Both the position numbers and the translations under genes were made by a program. The notes below the pieces were generated by a model. The model made no database searches. It was not told where the DNA came from and saw nothing but the letters and a program-made list of their open reading frames with translations. Shown here one piece after another: positions 1 through 6,093 of a stretch of DNA of 6,093 bases (position 1 is the stretch's first letter; each line of letters begins with the position of its first letter). Source of the DNA: Rubritepida sp. (GTDB lineage Bacteria; Pseudomonadota; Alphaproteobacteria; Acetobacterales; Acetobacteraceae); NCBI GenBank assembly GCA_022843345.1, contig JALHNW010000119.1, positions 1 through 6,093 of the forward strand, written 5' to 3'.

Positions 1-638
1 ATGCGCCCGTGGTTCATCACCACCACGCGGTCGGCCAGCGTCATCGCCTCCACCTGGTCGTGGGTGACGTAGACGGTGGTGGTGCGCACCGTCTGGTGGA
101 CCTTCTTGATCTCGGTGCGCATCTGCACGCGCAGCTTGGCGTCGAGGTTGCTCAGCGGCTCGTCGAACAGGAAGACCTTGGGGTTGCGCACGATGGCGCG
201 GCCCATGGCGACGCGCTGGCGCTGCCCGCCGGACAGCGCCTTTGGCTTGCGGTCCAGCAGCGCCTCGATGTCAAGGATGCGGGCCGCCTCCATCACGCGG
301 CGCCTGATCTCGTCGCGCGCGAACTTCCGCAGGGTGAGGCCGAAGCCCATGTTGTCGTACACGGTCATGTGCGGGTAGAGCGCGTAGTTCTGGAACACCA
401 TGGCGATGTCGCGGTCGCGCGGCGGCACGTCGTTCACCACCGCGCCGCCGATGGACACCTCCCCGCCCGAGATGTCCTCCAGCCCCGCGATCATCCGCAG
501 CGTGGTGGACTTGCCGCAGCCCGAGGGGCCGACGAGGACGACGAACTCATGGTCGGCGATGTCGAGGTCTATGCCCTTCACCGCCTGCACGCCGCCCTCG
601 TATTCCTTCACCAGATTCCGGAGGGACACCTGCGCCAT
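1..638 (-). CDS. CUT1-class ABC transporter ATP-binding protein (UgpC/MalK/MsmX-like), C-terminus cut by window edge
   Basis: This cytoplasmic ATPase subunit would power the importer encoded just upstream. The first 212 residues are visible. Seen in order: Walker [10 protein letters not shown] at residues 37-45, Q-loop Gln83 in [11 protein letters not shown], signature LSGGQRQR from 135, Walker B VFLFDE at 155-160, D-loop SNLD at 163-166 and switch His193 in [14 protein letters not shown]. All catalytic residues are intact. The family usually has about 350-370 residues, so the missing part should be the C-terminal TOBE-type regulatory domain. The ATG at 636-638 lies 2 bases after the stop of the MalG-type permease. 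An AAAGG ribosome-binding site at 645-649 sits inside the end of that gene, so translation is probably coupled. The [13 protein letters not shown] and [14 protein letters not shown] blocks are typical of the UgpC/MalK group that serves sugar and glycerol-phosphate importers. The exact substrate cannot be read from this subunit, so I give no symbol. Confidence 0.96.
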   Translation of the reverse strand, partial: MAQVSLRNLVKEYEGGVQAVKGIDLDIADHEFVVLVGPSGCGKSTTLRMIAGLEDISGGEVSIGGAVVNDVPPRDRDIAMVFQNYALYPHMTVYDNMGFGLTLRKFARDEIRRRVMEAARILDIEALLDRKPKALSGGQRQRVAMGRAIVRNPKVFLFDEPLSNLDAKLRVQMRTEIKKVHQTVRTTTVYVTHDQVEAMTLADRVVVMNHGR

Positions 639-640
639 GA

Positions 641-1495
641 TCAGCCTTTCGTCGCACCGGCGGTGAGGCCCGCCACGTAGTAATCCATGAGGAAGGCGTA
701 GACGACGACCGGCGGCAGGGCCGCCAGCAGCGCGCCGGCCATGAGCTGCCCCCAGGCGAAGGTGTCGCCGCGGATGAGCTGCGACACCACGCCGATCGTC
801 AGCGGCATCTCGTCGGGCCGCGTGATGAAGGCGGTGGGATAGACGAAGGCCGCCCAGGACACGGTGAAGGCGAAGATGGTGGCGGCGATGATCCCGGGAA
901 GTGCGACGGGGATGAAGATGCGCCACAGCATCTGCAGCCAGCCCGCGCCGTCTATCAGCGCCGCCTCGTCCAGCTCCTTGGGAATGGAGGCGAAGTAGCC
1001 GATCATGATCCAGGTGCAGAAGGGCACCGTGAGCGTGGGATAGACCAGCACCAACCCCCATGTGGAGTTCAGCAGCCCCAGCCCTCCCACGATCTGGTAG
1101 AGCGGGATGAACAGCAGCGTGTCCGGCACCAGGTAGGTGAGGAACACGCCCGTGGCGAGCCATTGCGAGCCATAGAAGCGCATGCGCGACAGCGCGAAGG
1201 CCGCGGGCACGGAGATGAGCATGGTGAGGATCACCACCAGCACCGTGACCTGGATGGAGTTCCAGAAGAAGCCGCGGAACATCGGGTTGCCGATGATGGC
1301 GGCGAAGTTCTCCAGCGTCGGGTTCAGCACGATCCAGGGGTTGCCCGACTGGTCGGCGATCTCCGCGCTGGTCTTGAGCGCCGTCACCAGCATGTAGAAG
1401 GGGGGTGCGAGCATCACGATGGCGGCGATGATGAGCGAGACGTAGGCGCTCCACAGCGCCCAGCGCCGCTCGGCCTTCAGCGAGCCGATCCTCAC
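641..1495 (-). CDS. Carbohydrate ABC transporter permease, MalG type
   Basis: Inner-membrane permease of 284 residues that pairs with the MalF-type partner encoded just upstream to form the translocation channel. Six hydrophobic segments are visible at roughly residues 14-38, 80-101, 112-136, 144-168, 198-222 and 249-271, the normal count for MalG-type proteins. The EAA coupling loop that docks onto the ATPase is at about 174-200 ([15 protein letters not shown], then IFIPVALPG), with the family's conserved Glu-Ala-Ala and Gly. I choose the GTG at 1495 because it overlaps the stop of the upstream permease as GTGA and has a strong AAGGAG ribosome-binding site 8 bases before it. The frame stays open further upstream to 2008, but that part runs through the partner gene in another frame and lacks permease character. 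The stop is 2 bases before the ATPase gene. Length and topology match the family (BPD_transp_1, CUT1). Confidence 0.95.
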   Translation of the reverse strand: MRIGSLKAERRWALWSAYVSLIIAAIVMLAPPFYMLVTALKTSAEIADQSGNPWIVLNPTLENFAAIIGNPMFRGFFWNSIQVTVLVVILTMLISVPAAFALSRMRFYGSQWLATGVFLTYLVPDTLLFIPLYQIVGGLGLLNSTWGLVLVYPTLTVPFCTWIMIGYFASIPKELDEAALIDGAGWLQMLWRIFIPVALPGIIAATIFAFTVSWAAFVYPTAFITRPDEMPLTIGVVSQLIRGDTFAWGQLMAGALLAALPPVVVYAFLMDYYVAGLTAGATKG

Positions 1496-2421
1496 GCGCC
1501 GATCTCCTTCGTGCGTTCGTTGATGCCGCGCAGGACGAAGTAGGCGATCACCGCCAGCAGCGGGAACATGAACAGGCTGACCGCGGCGCCGCGCGGGATG
1601 TTGCCGGACAGCACGCCCACCTGGAAGGCGTAGGAGGCGAAGACGTGGGTGAGGTCCCGCGGCCCGCCATTCGTCAGCACGCGCACGATGTCGTAGTTGG
1701 CGAAGGTGACGATCAGGCTGAACAGCACGGTGATGGAGATGATGTTGCGCATCATCGGCAGCGTGACGTAGCGCAGGCGCTGCCAGCCGGTGGCGCCGTC
1801 GATGTCGGCCGCCTCGTAGAGCTGCTCGGGCACCGATTTCAGCGCGGCCAGGTACATGATCATGAAGAAGGGCGCGCCGTACCACACGTTGACGATGATG
1901 ACGGAGACGCGCGCCCACCACGGCTCGCCCAGCCAGGGCACGGCGGGTACGGCGAAGACCGCCAGCAGCCAGTTGAGCGAGGAGTAGGACGGCTCGAACA
2001 TCCACCACCAGCCCAGCGTGGACAGCGCGGGCGGGATCACCCAGGGCACCAGCAGCATGCCGCGCCAGAGGCGCTGCCCCTTGGTGGGGATGTGGTGCAG
2101 CATGTGCGCCAGCCAGAAGCCGATCAGCGCCTTGAGCACCACCGCCGTGATGGCGAAGAAGCAGGATTGCCAGATCACGCCGCGGAAGGTCTCGTTGTCC
2201 AGCAGGATGGCGAAGTTCTCCAGCCCGATGAAGGCCGTCATCCGCCGGTTCAGCGTGGACAGGTACATGGCGTAGGCGGCGGGCCAGGCGACGAGGCCGC
2301 CGATCACCGCCAGCAGCGGCAGCGTCAGCAGGAAGGCGACGGTGGACTTGCGCCGCGCCATCCGCTGCATCGTTCCGCCCGCAGCCGCGCGCGGCGCCGC
2401 CATCGCCCCCCCGTCCGCCAT
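1492..2421 (-). CDS. Sugar ABC transporter permease, MalF/UgpA type
   Basis: Inner-membrane permease of 309 residues from the first ATG. Hydrophobic segments lie at roughly 28-53, 84-107, 119-141, 171-194, 226-248 and 280-299, giving the six-helix form seen in most CUT1 MalF-like proteins without the large periplasmic loop of E. coli MalF. The EAA loop is clear at 199-222 ([18 protein letters not shown], ending TLP). The TNGGPRDLT motif at 250-258 is characteristic of this permease subgroup. The gene starts 7 bases after the binding-protein stop and ends in a GTGA overlap with the MalG-type gene. The start is uncertain. Methionines 1, 7, 18 and 21 (codons starting at 2421, 2403, 2370 and 2361) are all possible and none has a strong ribosome-binding site. 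Typical relatives begin shortly before the Arg-rich stretch at 20-24, so the Gly/Ala-rich first 17-20 residues may not be translated. Confidence 0.94.
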   Translation of the reverse strand: MADGGAMAAPRAAAGGTMQRMARRKSTVAFLLTLPLLAVIGGLVAWPAAYAMYLSTLNRRMTAFIGLENFAILLDNETFRGVIWQSCFFAITAVVLKALIGFWLAHMLHHIPTKGQRLWRGMLLVPWVIPPALSTLGWWWMFEPSYSSLNWLLAVFAVPAVPWLGEPWWARVSVIIVNVWYGAPFFMIMYLAALKSVPEQLYEAADIDGATGWQRLRYVTLPMMRNIISITVLFSLIVTFANYDIVRVLTNGGPRDLTHVFASYAFQVGVLSGNIPRGAAVSLFMFPLLAVIAYFVLRGINERTKEIGA

Positions 2422-2428
2422 GCCGCGC

Positions 2429-3775
2429 TCAGCCGCGCCGCATGTTGTTGATCTCGCGCTCCAGCCAGCCCAGCGCCGCCTCGATCGTCTCGCCGCCCTG
2501 CGCCACGCGGGCGATGACCTTGGTGTTGAGCGCCTGGATGTACATCTGGCTCGCCAGCTCCGGGGGCGCGGGGGCGAAGGCGATGGAGGGCGTCGCCTGG
2601 TGGTGCGCCTTCAGCGGGTAATTGTAGATGGTGCCGACCGGCGGGCCTTCGGCGGACCAGACGCGGAAGTCGCTCATCGTCGCGAAGGGCGGGATGTCGT
2701 AGCCGTTGGAGGTGGTGGTGGTCACCTCCGCGCTTTCCCGCTCGCCCAGGAACTCCAGCAGCTGCTTGGCCGCCGTCTTCTGCCGCCCGAAGGCCCAGAT
2801 GGCGCTGTTCCAGGGCAGGTAGGCCAGGAAGCGGCCGCGGGGCCCGCTGGGCATGGGGATGGTCCAGCAGCGCTCGGCCACCTGCGGCGCGTCGCGCTTG
2901 GCCACCGCCCAGGCGGAGGGCGGGTTGAACACCAGCGCCGAGCGGCCGGAGATCAACGCGCGGTTGTTGGACGCGTCATCCCAGGCCCAGACGTCGTTGG
3001 GCAGGAAGCGGGCCAGGCGCACCGCGTAGTCCATCACCTGCCGCAGCTCCCCGTTGCCGCGGATGGTGGGCGCGCCTCGCTCGTCCGTCACCCGCGCGCC
3101 GTAGCTCGCGAACAGCGCGCCGACCCAGTCCACCGCGTCGGTGAACTGGCCCATGGGCAGGCCGAAGGGCACGCCCGCGCGGTGGCAGGCCTCGGCGGCG
3201 CGCAGGAAGGTGTCCCAGGTCCAGTTGTCCGCGCCCGGGCCACGGCGGTCCTCGGCCGGCCACATGGCGCGCACGTCCAGGCCCGCGTGCTGCTCCAGCA
3301 GGTCGAAGCGGCACAGGGCAGGCTTGTTCTGCGTGCCGCTCGTGGCGGGCACGGCGCGCCAGCCGCCGCGGTGCTTGGCCAGGAACTCCGCCACCTGGTT
3401 CGCCGGGCCGTACTTGACGATGAGGCGGCCCATCACGTCGTCCACCGGCTCCAGCTGGTCGGCGTAGGAGCCGACGTCCCAGGGGGCGAGCGAAATGATG
3501 TCGTGGCCCGAGCGCGACTGCGCCTGCGCGGCCGCGGTGAGCTGGAGCTGGTTGCCGGTGGTGTTGATGAAGTCGAGCGAGACGTTCACGCGGTTGCGCT
3601 CGCCCCATTGCCCGCAGAGCTGGCGCAGCGCGCCGTTGCCGGTGGGCACCCAGTGGTCCCAGAAGGCGCAGCGCAGCGTGGGCATGGCCTGGCCGAACAC
3701 GGCGGGCGCCTGCAAGGCGGTGATCGCCGCGCCGCCGGCGAGCACGCCGCGGCGCGACAGGGTCGCGTCTGCCAT
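2429..3775 (-). CDS. Extracellular solute-binding protein of a CUT1 ABC importer, with Tat-type signal peptide
   Basis: Periplasmic receptor of 448 residues that would capture the solute and hand it to the permease pair encoded downstream. The N-terminus carries a twin-arginine signal: SRRGVLAGG at residues 7-15, a hydrophobic stretch to about 27 and a likely cleavage after GQA at 30. There is no lipobox cysteine, so a soluble periplasmic protein is expected. The body has features of family 1 binding proteins: a WTWDTFLRAAEA segment at 185-196, a GRSALVFNPPSAWA segment at 277-290 and a late WNSAIWAFGRQK segment at 322-333. The mature protein contains five cysteines (36, 54, 155, 197, 303). 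The ATG at 3775 is preceded by a consensus AGGAGG 9 bases upstream. The much longer upstream opening of this frame, to 4774, is antisense to the oxidoreductase gene and is noise. The ligand is not identifiable from sequence alone. Confidence 0.93.
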   Translation of the reverse strand: MADATLSRRGVLAGGAAITALQAPAVFGQAMPTLRCAFWDHWVPTGNGALRQLCGQWGERNRVNVSLDFINTTGNQLQLTAAAQAQSRSGHDIISLAPWDVGSYADQLEPVDDVMGRLIVKYGPANQVAEFLAKHRGGWRAVPATSGTQNKPALCRFDLLEQHAGLDVRAMWPAEDRRGPGADNWTWDTFLRAAEACHRAGVPFGLPMGQFTDAVDWVGALFASYGARVTDERGAPTIRGNGELRQVMDYAVRLARFLPNDVWAWDDASNNRALISGRSALVFNPPSAWAVAKRDAPQVAERCWTIPMPSGPRGRFLAYLPWNSAIWAFGRQKTAAKQLLEFLGERESAEVTTTTSNGYDIPPFATMSDFRVWSAEGPPVGTIYNYPLKAHHQATPSIAFAPAPPELASQMYIQALNTKVIARVAQGGETIEAALGWLEREINNMRRG

Positions 3776-3784
3776 CTCGGATAT

Positions 3785-3790
3785 CCTCCT
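3785..3790 (-). promoter_or_regulatory. Strong ribosome-binding site of the binding-protein gene
   Basis: On the minus strand the sequence reads AGGAGG, then nine bases, then ATG at 3775. This is a full anti-16S match at good spacing. It fixes the start of the binding protein, which needs high expression as the receptor of the importer. Confidence 0.85.
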
Positions 3791-3818
3791 GCATCGCGGT
3801 CTCGCGCCGCTGGAGGCG

Positions 3819-3848
3819 AGCGTAGTCACCGGCGCCCGCGCCGCGCAA
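3819..3848 (-). promoter_or_regulatory. Candidate sigma70-type promoter for the ABC importer operon
   Basis: Minus-strand reading gives TTGCGC (3843-3848) as a -35 box, an 18-base spacer and TACGCT (3819-3824) as a -10 box. A transcript would start near 3812 and carry a leader of about 37 bases before the binding-protein ATG. The boxes are only partial matches to the consensus, as is common in GC-rich genomes. The position is right, in the only intergenic region of the window, but the call is by eye. Confidence 0.35.
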
Positions 3849-3857
3849 GCGCCTTGC
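3845..3857. repeat. Perfect 5-bp inverted repeat, candidate operator in the divergent intergenic region
   Basis: The sequence GCAAG-CGC-CTTGC is an inverted repeat with 5-base arms and a 3-base centre, and symmetry stops at the next base on each side. It overlaps the candidate -35 box of the minus-strand promoter and lies 33 bases before the start of the oxidoreductase gene, so a bound repressor could affect both clusters. Short inverted repeats also occur by chance in GC-rich DNA. No regulator gene is present in the window to match it with. Confidence 0.3.
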
Positions 3858-3877
3858 CGCGCCCCCGCGCCGGCCGC

Positions 3878-3881
3878 AGGA
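3878..3881 (+). promoter_or_regulatory. Ribosome-binding site that decides the start of the oxidoreductase
   Basis: AGGA at 3878-3881 lies 8 bases before the ATG at 3890. For the alternative ATG at 3881, the only AGG abuts the start codon, which is too close. This favours the 366-residue product over the 369-residue one. Confidence 0.5.
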
Positions 3882-3889
3882 TGGCGCGC

Positions 3890-4990
3890 ATGGACACCCA
3901 CCGCTTCGACGCGCTGGTGATCGGCGCGGGCATGGCCGGCGCCACCGCCGCCGCCCACCTCGCCCCCACCCACCGCACCGCCATCCTGGAAGCCGAGGAA
4001 AGCGCCGGCTACCACACCACCGGCCGCTCGGCGGCGATCTGGATCCTCAACTACGGCAACACGGACACGCGCATCCTCACCGGCGCGTCGCGCGGCTTCT
4101 TCGAGGCGCCGCCGGACGGGTTCGGCGTGCTGGCGACGCCGCGCGCCATCCTGTCGCTGGCGCCCGCGGACCAGCTGGACGCCATGGCGCAGATGCGGCG
4201 CATCGGCATGGGGCTGACGGAGATAAGCGTCGCCGAGGCGCGCGCGCTGGTGCCCGCGATCCGCGAGGGCTACGCGGTCGCCGCCCTGATCGAGCGCGAC
4301 GCCTTCGACATGGACGTGGCCGCGCTGCACCAGGGCTTCCTGCGGCAGGCGCGGCAGAATGGCGAGCTGGCGCTGCGCCGCCGCGCCGGGCGCGTGTGGC
4401 GCGAGGGGGGCGAGTGGTGCGCCGAGACGACGGGAGGCGACGTGTTCCGCGCCCCCATCATCGTCAACGCCGCCGGCGCCTGGGGGGACGAGGTGGCGCG
4501 GGCCGCCGGGGTGCGCCCGCTGGGCCTGCAACCAAAGCGCCGCACCGCCTGCATCGTGGACCCCGCGCCCTTCGCGGCCACCGACTGGCCGCTGGTGGGC
4601 GACGTGATCCACAGCTGGTACGCCCGGCCCGAGGCGCGCTCCAAGCTCATGGTCAGCCCCGCCGACGAGACGGACAGCGAGGCCACCGACGCCCAGCCCG
4701 ACGAGTACGACGTGGCCATCGGCGTGGACCGGATGCAGCAGGGCCTGGACATCGAGGTGCGCCGCATCGAGCACAAATGGGCCGGGCTGCGGACCTTCGC
4801 GCCGGACCGTTCGCTGTGCATCGGGGAGGGGAGCGAGCGCGGCTTCCTGTGGATGTGCGGCCAGGGCGGCTACGGCATTCAGACGGCGCCGGCCGCAGGG
4901 CGGCTGCTGGCCGCACTCGCGCGCGGCGATGCGCCGGATGGCGCCATCGCCGCCGCGGCGCCGCCGGTGGACCCCGGGCGCTTCGCGTGA
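3890..4990 (+). CDS. FAD-dependent oxidoreductase of the D-amino-acid oxidase/dehydrogenase family (DauA-like)
   Basis: A 366-residue flavoenzyme of the DAO superfamily, expected to oxidise an amine or amino acid to the imine, which hydrolyses to a keto acid and ammonia. Seen: the Rossmann dinucleotide motif VIGAGMAGA at 10-18, with Glu34 at the end of the second strand for the FAD ribose; GYHTTGRSAA at 40-49; VNAAGAWGDE at 192-201; RPLGLQPKRR at 209-218; WAGLRTFAPD at 297-306; and the C-terminal FAD segment GQGGYGIQTAPAAG at 324-337. These blocks closely resemble Pseudomonas D-arginine dehydrogenase DauA as I remember it, including counterparts of its Tyr53 (Tyr55), Arg222 (Arg218), Tyr249 (Tyr244) and Arg305 (Arg301). 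The counterparts of DauA His48 and Glu87 appear to be isoleucines (residues 50 and 87), so D-arginine is unlikely to be the substrate. There is no signal peptide. The gene is divergent from the importer and ends in a GTGA overlap with the lyase gene. An in-frame ATG at 3881 is the alternative start. Confidence 0.92.
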   Translation: MDTHRFDALVIGAGMAGATAAAHLAPTHRTAILEAEESAGYHTTGRSAAIWILNYGNTDTRILTGASRGFFEAPPDGFGVLATPRAILSLAPADQLDAMAQMRRIGMGLTEISVAEARALVPAIREGYAVAALIERDAFDMDVAALHQGFLRQARQNGELALRRRAGRVWREGGEWCAETTGGDVFRAPIIVNAAGAWGDEVARAAGVRPLGLQPKRRTACIVDPAPFAATDWPLVGDVIHSWYARPEARSKLMVSPADETDSEATDAQPDEYDVAIGVDRMQQGLDIEVRRIEHKWAGLRTFAPDRSLCIGEGSERGFLWMCGQGGYGIQTAPAAGRLLAALARGDAPDGAIAAAAPPVDPGRFA

Positions 4991-5937
4991 CGCCCGGCTT
5001 CGACGACGTGCGGGCGGCGGCGGCGCGGCTGGAAGGGCGCATCCGGCGCACGCCGCTGCTGCGCCACCGCGCGCTGGACGAGGCGGCGGGCGCGGAGGTC
5101 TGGGTGAAGCCGGAAACCTTGCAGGTCACCGGCTCCTTCAAGCTGCGCGGCGCCACCAACGCGCTGCTGGTGGAGCGGCCGCGCGCCGTGGTCACGCATT
5201 CCTCGGGCAATCACGGCCAGGCGGTGGCCTGCGCCGCCGCGGCGCTGGGCATCCCCGCGCTGGTCGCCATGCCGCACGACGCGCCGCGGGTGAAGGTGGA
5301 GGCGACGCGCGCCTGGGGGGCGGAGATCCATCACTACGACCGCCGGACGGACGACCGCGACGCGCTGGCCGCCCGGCTGGCGGCGGAGCGCGGCGCCGTG
5401 GTGATCCCGCCCTTCGACCACCCCGCCGTGATCGCCGGCCAGGGCACCGCGGTGCTGGAGGCACTGGAGGACATGGGCGCCGCGCCCGGCGACATCCTGG
5501 TCTGCACCGGCGGCGGGGGGCTGCTGGCGGGCTCGGCGCTCGCCGCCGCCGCGCTGGCGCCCGGCGCACGGGTCTGGGCGGTGGAGCCGGAGGGGTGGGA
5601 CGACTACGGCCGTTCCCTGCGCGCGGGCGCGCGCCTGGCCAATGACGGCGCGGGGGACGCCCTGTGCGACGCGCTGCTGTCGAAGGCGCCGGGCGTCATC
5701 ACCTTCGCGGTGAACGCGCCGCTGGTGGCGGGCGGCGTGGCGGTGACGCGGGCGGAGGTCTTCGCCGCCATGCGCTTCGCCTTCGCCCACCTGAAGCTGG
5801 TGGTGGAGCCGGGCGGCGCCGTGGCGCTGGCCGCGCTGCTGGCCGGCAAGGTGGAGGCGCGCGGCGGCCGCCTGCTGGTGGTGCTGTCGGGCGGCAACGT
5901 GGACCCGGCCTGCTTCGCCGAGGCGCTGGCGGCGTGA
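4987..5937 (+). CDS. PLP-dependent threonine/serine dehydratase-like lyase (fold type II)
   Basis: A 316-residue cytoplasmic enzyme of the threonine dehydratase/serine racemase/3-hydroxyaspartate dehydratase group. Such enzymes eliminate water from a beta-hydroxy amino acid to give a keto acid and ammonia. Seen: the PLP-lysine motif TGSFKLRGA with Lys52; SSGNHGQA at 72-79, which holds the substrate carboxylate and the PLP ring; the phosphate-binding glycine loop TGGGGLLAG at 174-182; and SGGN at 301-304 near the pyridine nitrogen. VEPEGWDD at 199-206 aligns with the divalent-metal site of serine racemase: Glu200 and Asp206 are kept, and the backbone-ligand alanine becomes Trp204. The length fits the catabolic or racemase type, with no C-terminal ACT-like domain for isoleucine control as in biosynthetic IlvA. 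The GTG start overlaps the oxidoreductase stop as GTGA without a clear ribosome-binding site, which implies translational coupling. Exact substrate is open: threonine, serine and 3-hydroxyaspartate are all possible. Confidence 0.92.
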   Translation: MTPGFDDVRAAAARLEGRIRRTPLLRHRALDEAAGAEVWVKPETLQVTGSFKLRGATNALLVERPRAVVTHSSGNHGQAVACAAAALGIPALVAMPHDAPRVKVEATRAWGAEIHHYDRRTDDRDALAARLAAERGAVVIPPFDHPAVIAGQGTAVLEALEDMGAAPGDILVCTGGGGLLAGSALAAAALAPGARVWAVEPEGWDDYGRSLRAGARLANDGAGDALCDALLSKAPGVITFAVNAPLVAGGVAVTRAEVFAAMRFAFAHLKLVVEPGGAVALAALLAGKVEARGGRLLVVLSGGNVDPACFAEALAA

Positions 5938-6093
5938 GCCTGGCCAGCCTGTGGCGCCACGGCGTCCTGCTGCACGCGGCGCTGGCCGGGCTGGGGACCT
6001 TCCTGCTCGCCTGGACGGTGCTGCGCGCGATGGACGCGGTGATGATCGGCTGGTGCGTCCACGTGCTGGTGCATGGCTGGCTGCTGTGGCGGC
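5934..6093 (+). CDS. N-terminal part of a membrane protein, possibly DUF1345-like, cut by window edge
   Basis: Fifty-three codons are visible and the frame is open to the window end. The GTG start at 5934 overlaps the lyase stop as GTGA, and a weak GAGG lies at 5920-5923, ten bases upstream. After a short polar start (MSLASLWRHG) two hydrophobic segments follow at about 10-30 and 35-52, separated by RAMDA. The pattern of a first helix, then an Arg-x-x-Asp turn and a GW-containing second helix loosely recalls the start of DUF1345 integral membrane proteins, but this is an impression from a fragment. G/C-rich third positions and the tight overlap support a real gene co-transcribed with the two enzymes. 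A transport or export role for the pathway would be guesswork. Confidence 0.6.
   Translation, partial: MSLASLWRHGVLLHAALAGLGTFLLAWTVLRAMDAVMIGWCVHVLVHGWLLWR

Noticed and set aside
9..680. A 223-codon plus-strand open frame near the left edge
   Set aside because: It is antisense to the intact ATPase gene and is His/Val/Ala-rich without any recognisable motif; typical of high-GC shadow frames.
1496..2008. Upstream extension of the MalG-type permease frame
   Set aside because: This part lies within the MalF-type gene in another frame and is Arg/His-rich; the GTG at 1495 has a strong ribosome-binding site and starts a normal-length protein.
3776..3889. Plus-strand promoter for the oxidoreductase operon
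   Set aside because: A promoter must be here or very near, but I could not find a -35/-10 pair at suitable spacing and distance on the plus strand that stands out from the GC-rich background.
3776..4774. Upstream in-frame extension of the binding protein on the minus strand
   Set aside because: It is antisense to the oxidoreductase, lacks domain motifs, and the real start at 3775 has AGGAGG plus a signal peptide right after it.
4396..4986. Upstream extension of the lyase frame to an ATG at 4396
   Set aside because: It overlaps the well-supported oxidoreductase in another frame and reads as Arg-rich noise; lyase homology begins just after the GTG at 4987.
2342..4990. An 882-codon plus-strand open frame starting inside the permease region
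   Set aside because: Its first 515 or so codons are antisense to the permease and binding-protein genes and have low-complexity Arg/Gly/Ala/His/Val-rich composition. Only the part from 3890 shows family motifs and a ribosome-binding site, so it is not a fusion protein.
5512..5520. G-rich run in the lyase gene as a possible slippage site
   Set aside because: It encodes the essential PLP phosphate-binding glycine loop, and the frame continues with family motifs on both sides, so no recoding is indicated.
4879..5790. A 303-codon minus-strand open frame opposite the lyase
   Set aside because: Composition is Arg/Ala/Gly/His-rich and it mirrors the codon bias of the lyase gene; there is no ribosome-binding site or family motif.

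Overview
This is a very GC-rich window. Codon third positions are almost all G or C, and every real gene is surrounded by long open shadow frames. Composition, the Tat-type signal on the binding protein and the gene content suggest a high-GC proteobacterium. An alphaproteobacterium of the Acetobacteraceae/Roseomonas kind is my best guess, but no marker gene here proves it. Coding density is close to complete: the only intergenic stretch of any size is about 114 bases at 3776-3889, between two divergent gene clusters. I see no RNA gene, insertion sequence, CRISPR array or terminator.

Left half, minus strand, transcribed from about 3812 down to 1: a four-gene ABC importer of the carbohydrate uptake (CUT1) class. 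The order is substrate-binding protein (2429-3775), MalF-type permease (1492-2421), MalG-type permease (641-1495) and a UgpC/MalK-type ATPase cut by the window edge (1-638). Junctions are 7 bases, a 4-base GTGA overlap and 2 bases, so this is one tight operon. The binding protein would deliver a solute to the two permeases, and two ATPase subunits would drive import.

Right half, plus strand: a FAD-dependent oxidoreductase of the D-amino-acid oxidase/dehydrogenase superfamily (3890-4990), a PLP-dependent threonine-dehydratase-like lyase (4987-5937) and the start of a small membrane protein (5934 to the edge). Both junctions are GTGA overlaps, which points to translational coupling. The oxidoreductase closely resembles D-arginine dehydrogenase overall but appears to lack two substrate-contact residues of that enzyme. 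The lyase is a short single-domain form without a regulatory domain.

The two clusters share one short intergenic region, which holds a plausible minus-strand promoter and a small perfect inverted repeat over its -35 box. A reasonable inference is uptake plus intracellular breakdown of one compound class. The mismatch between a sugar-class importer and amino-acid-type catabolic enzymes is the most interesting point. No wholly new system is evident: all six main genes belong to well-known families.
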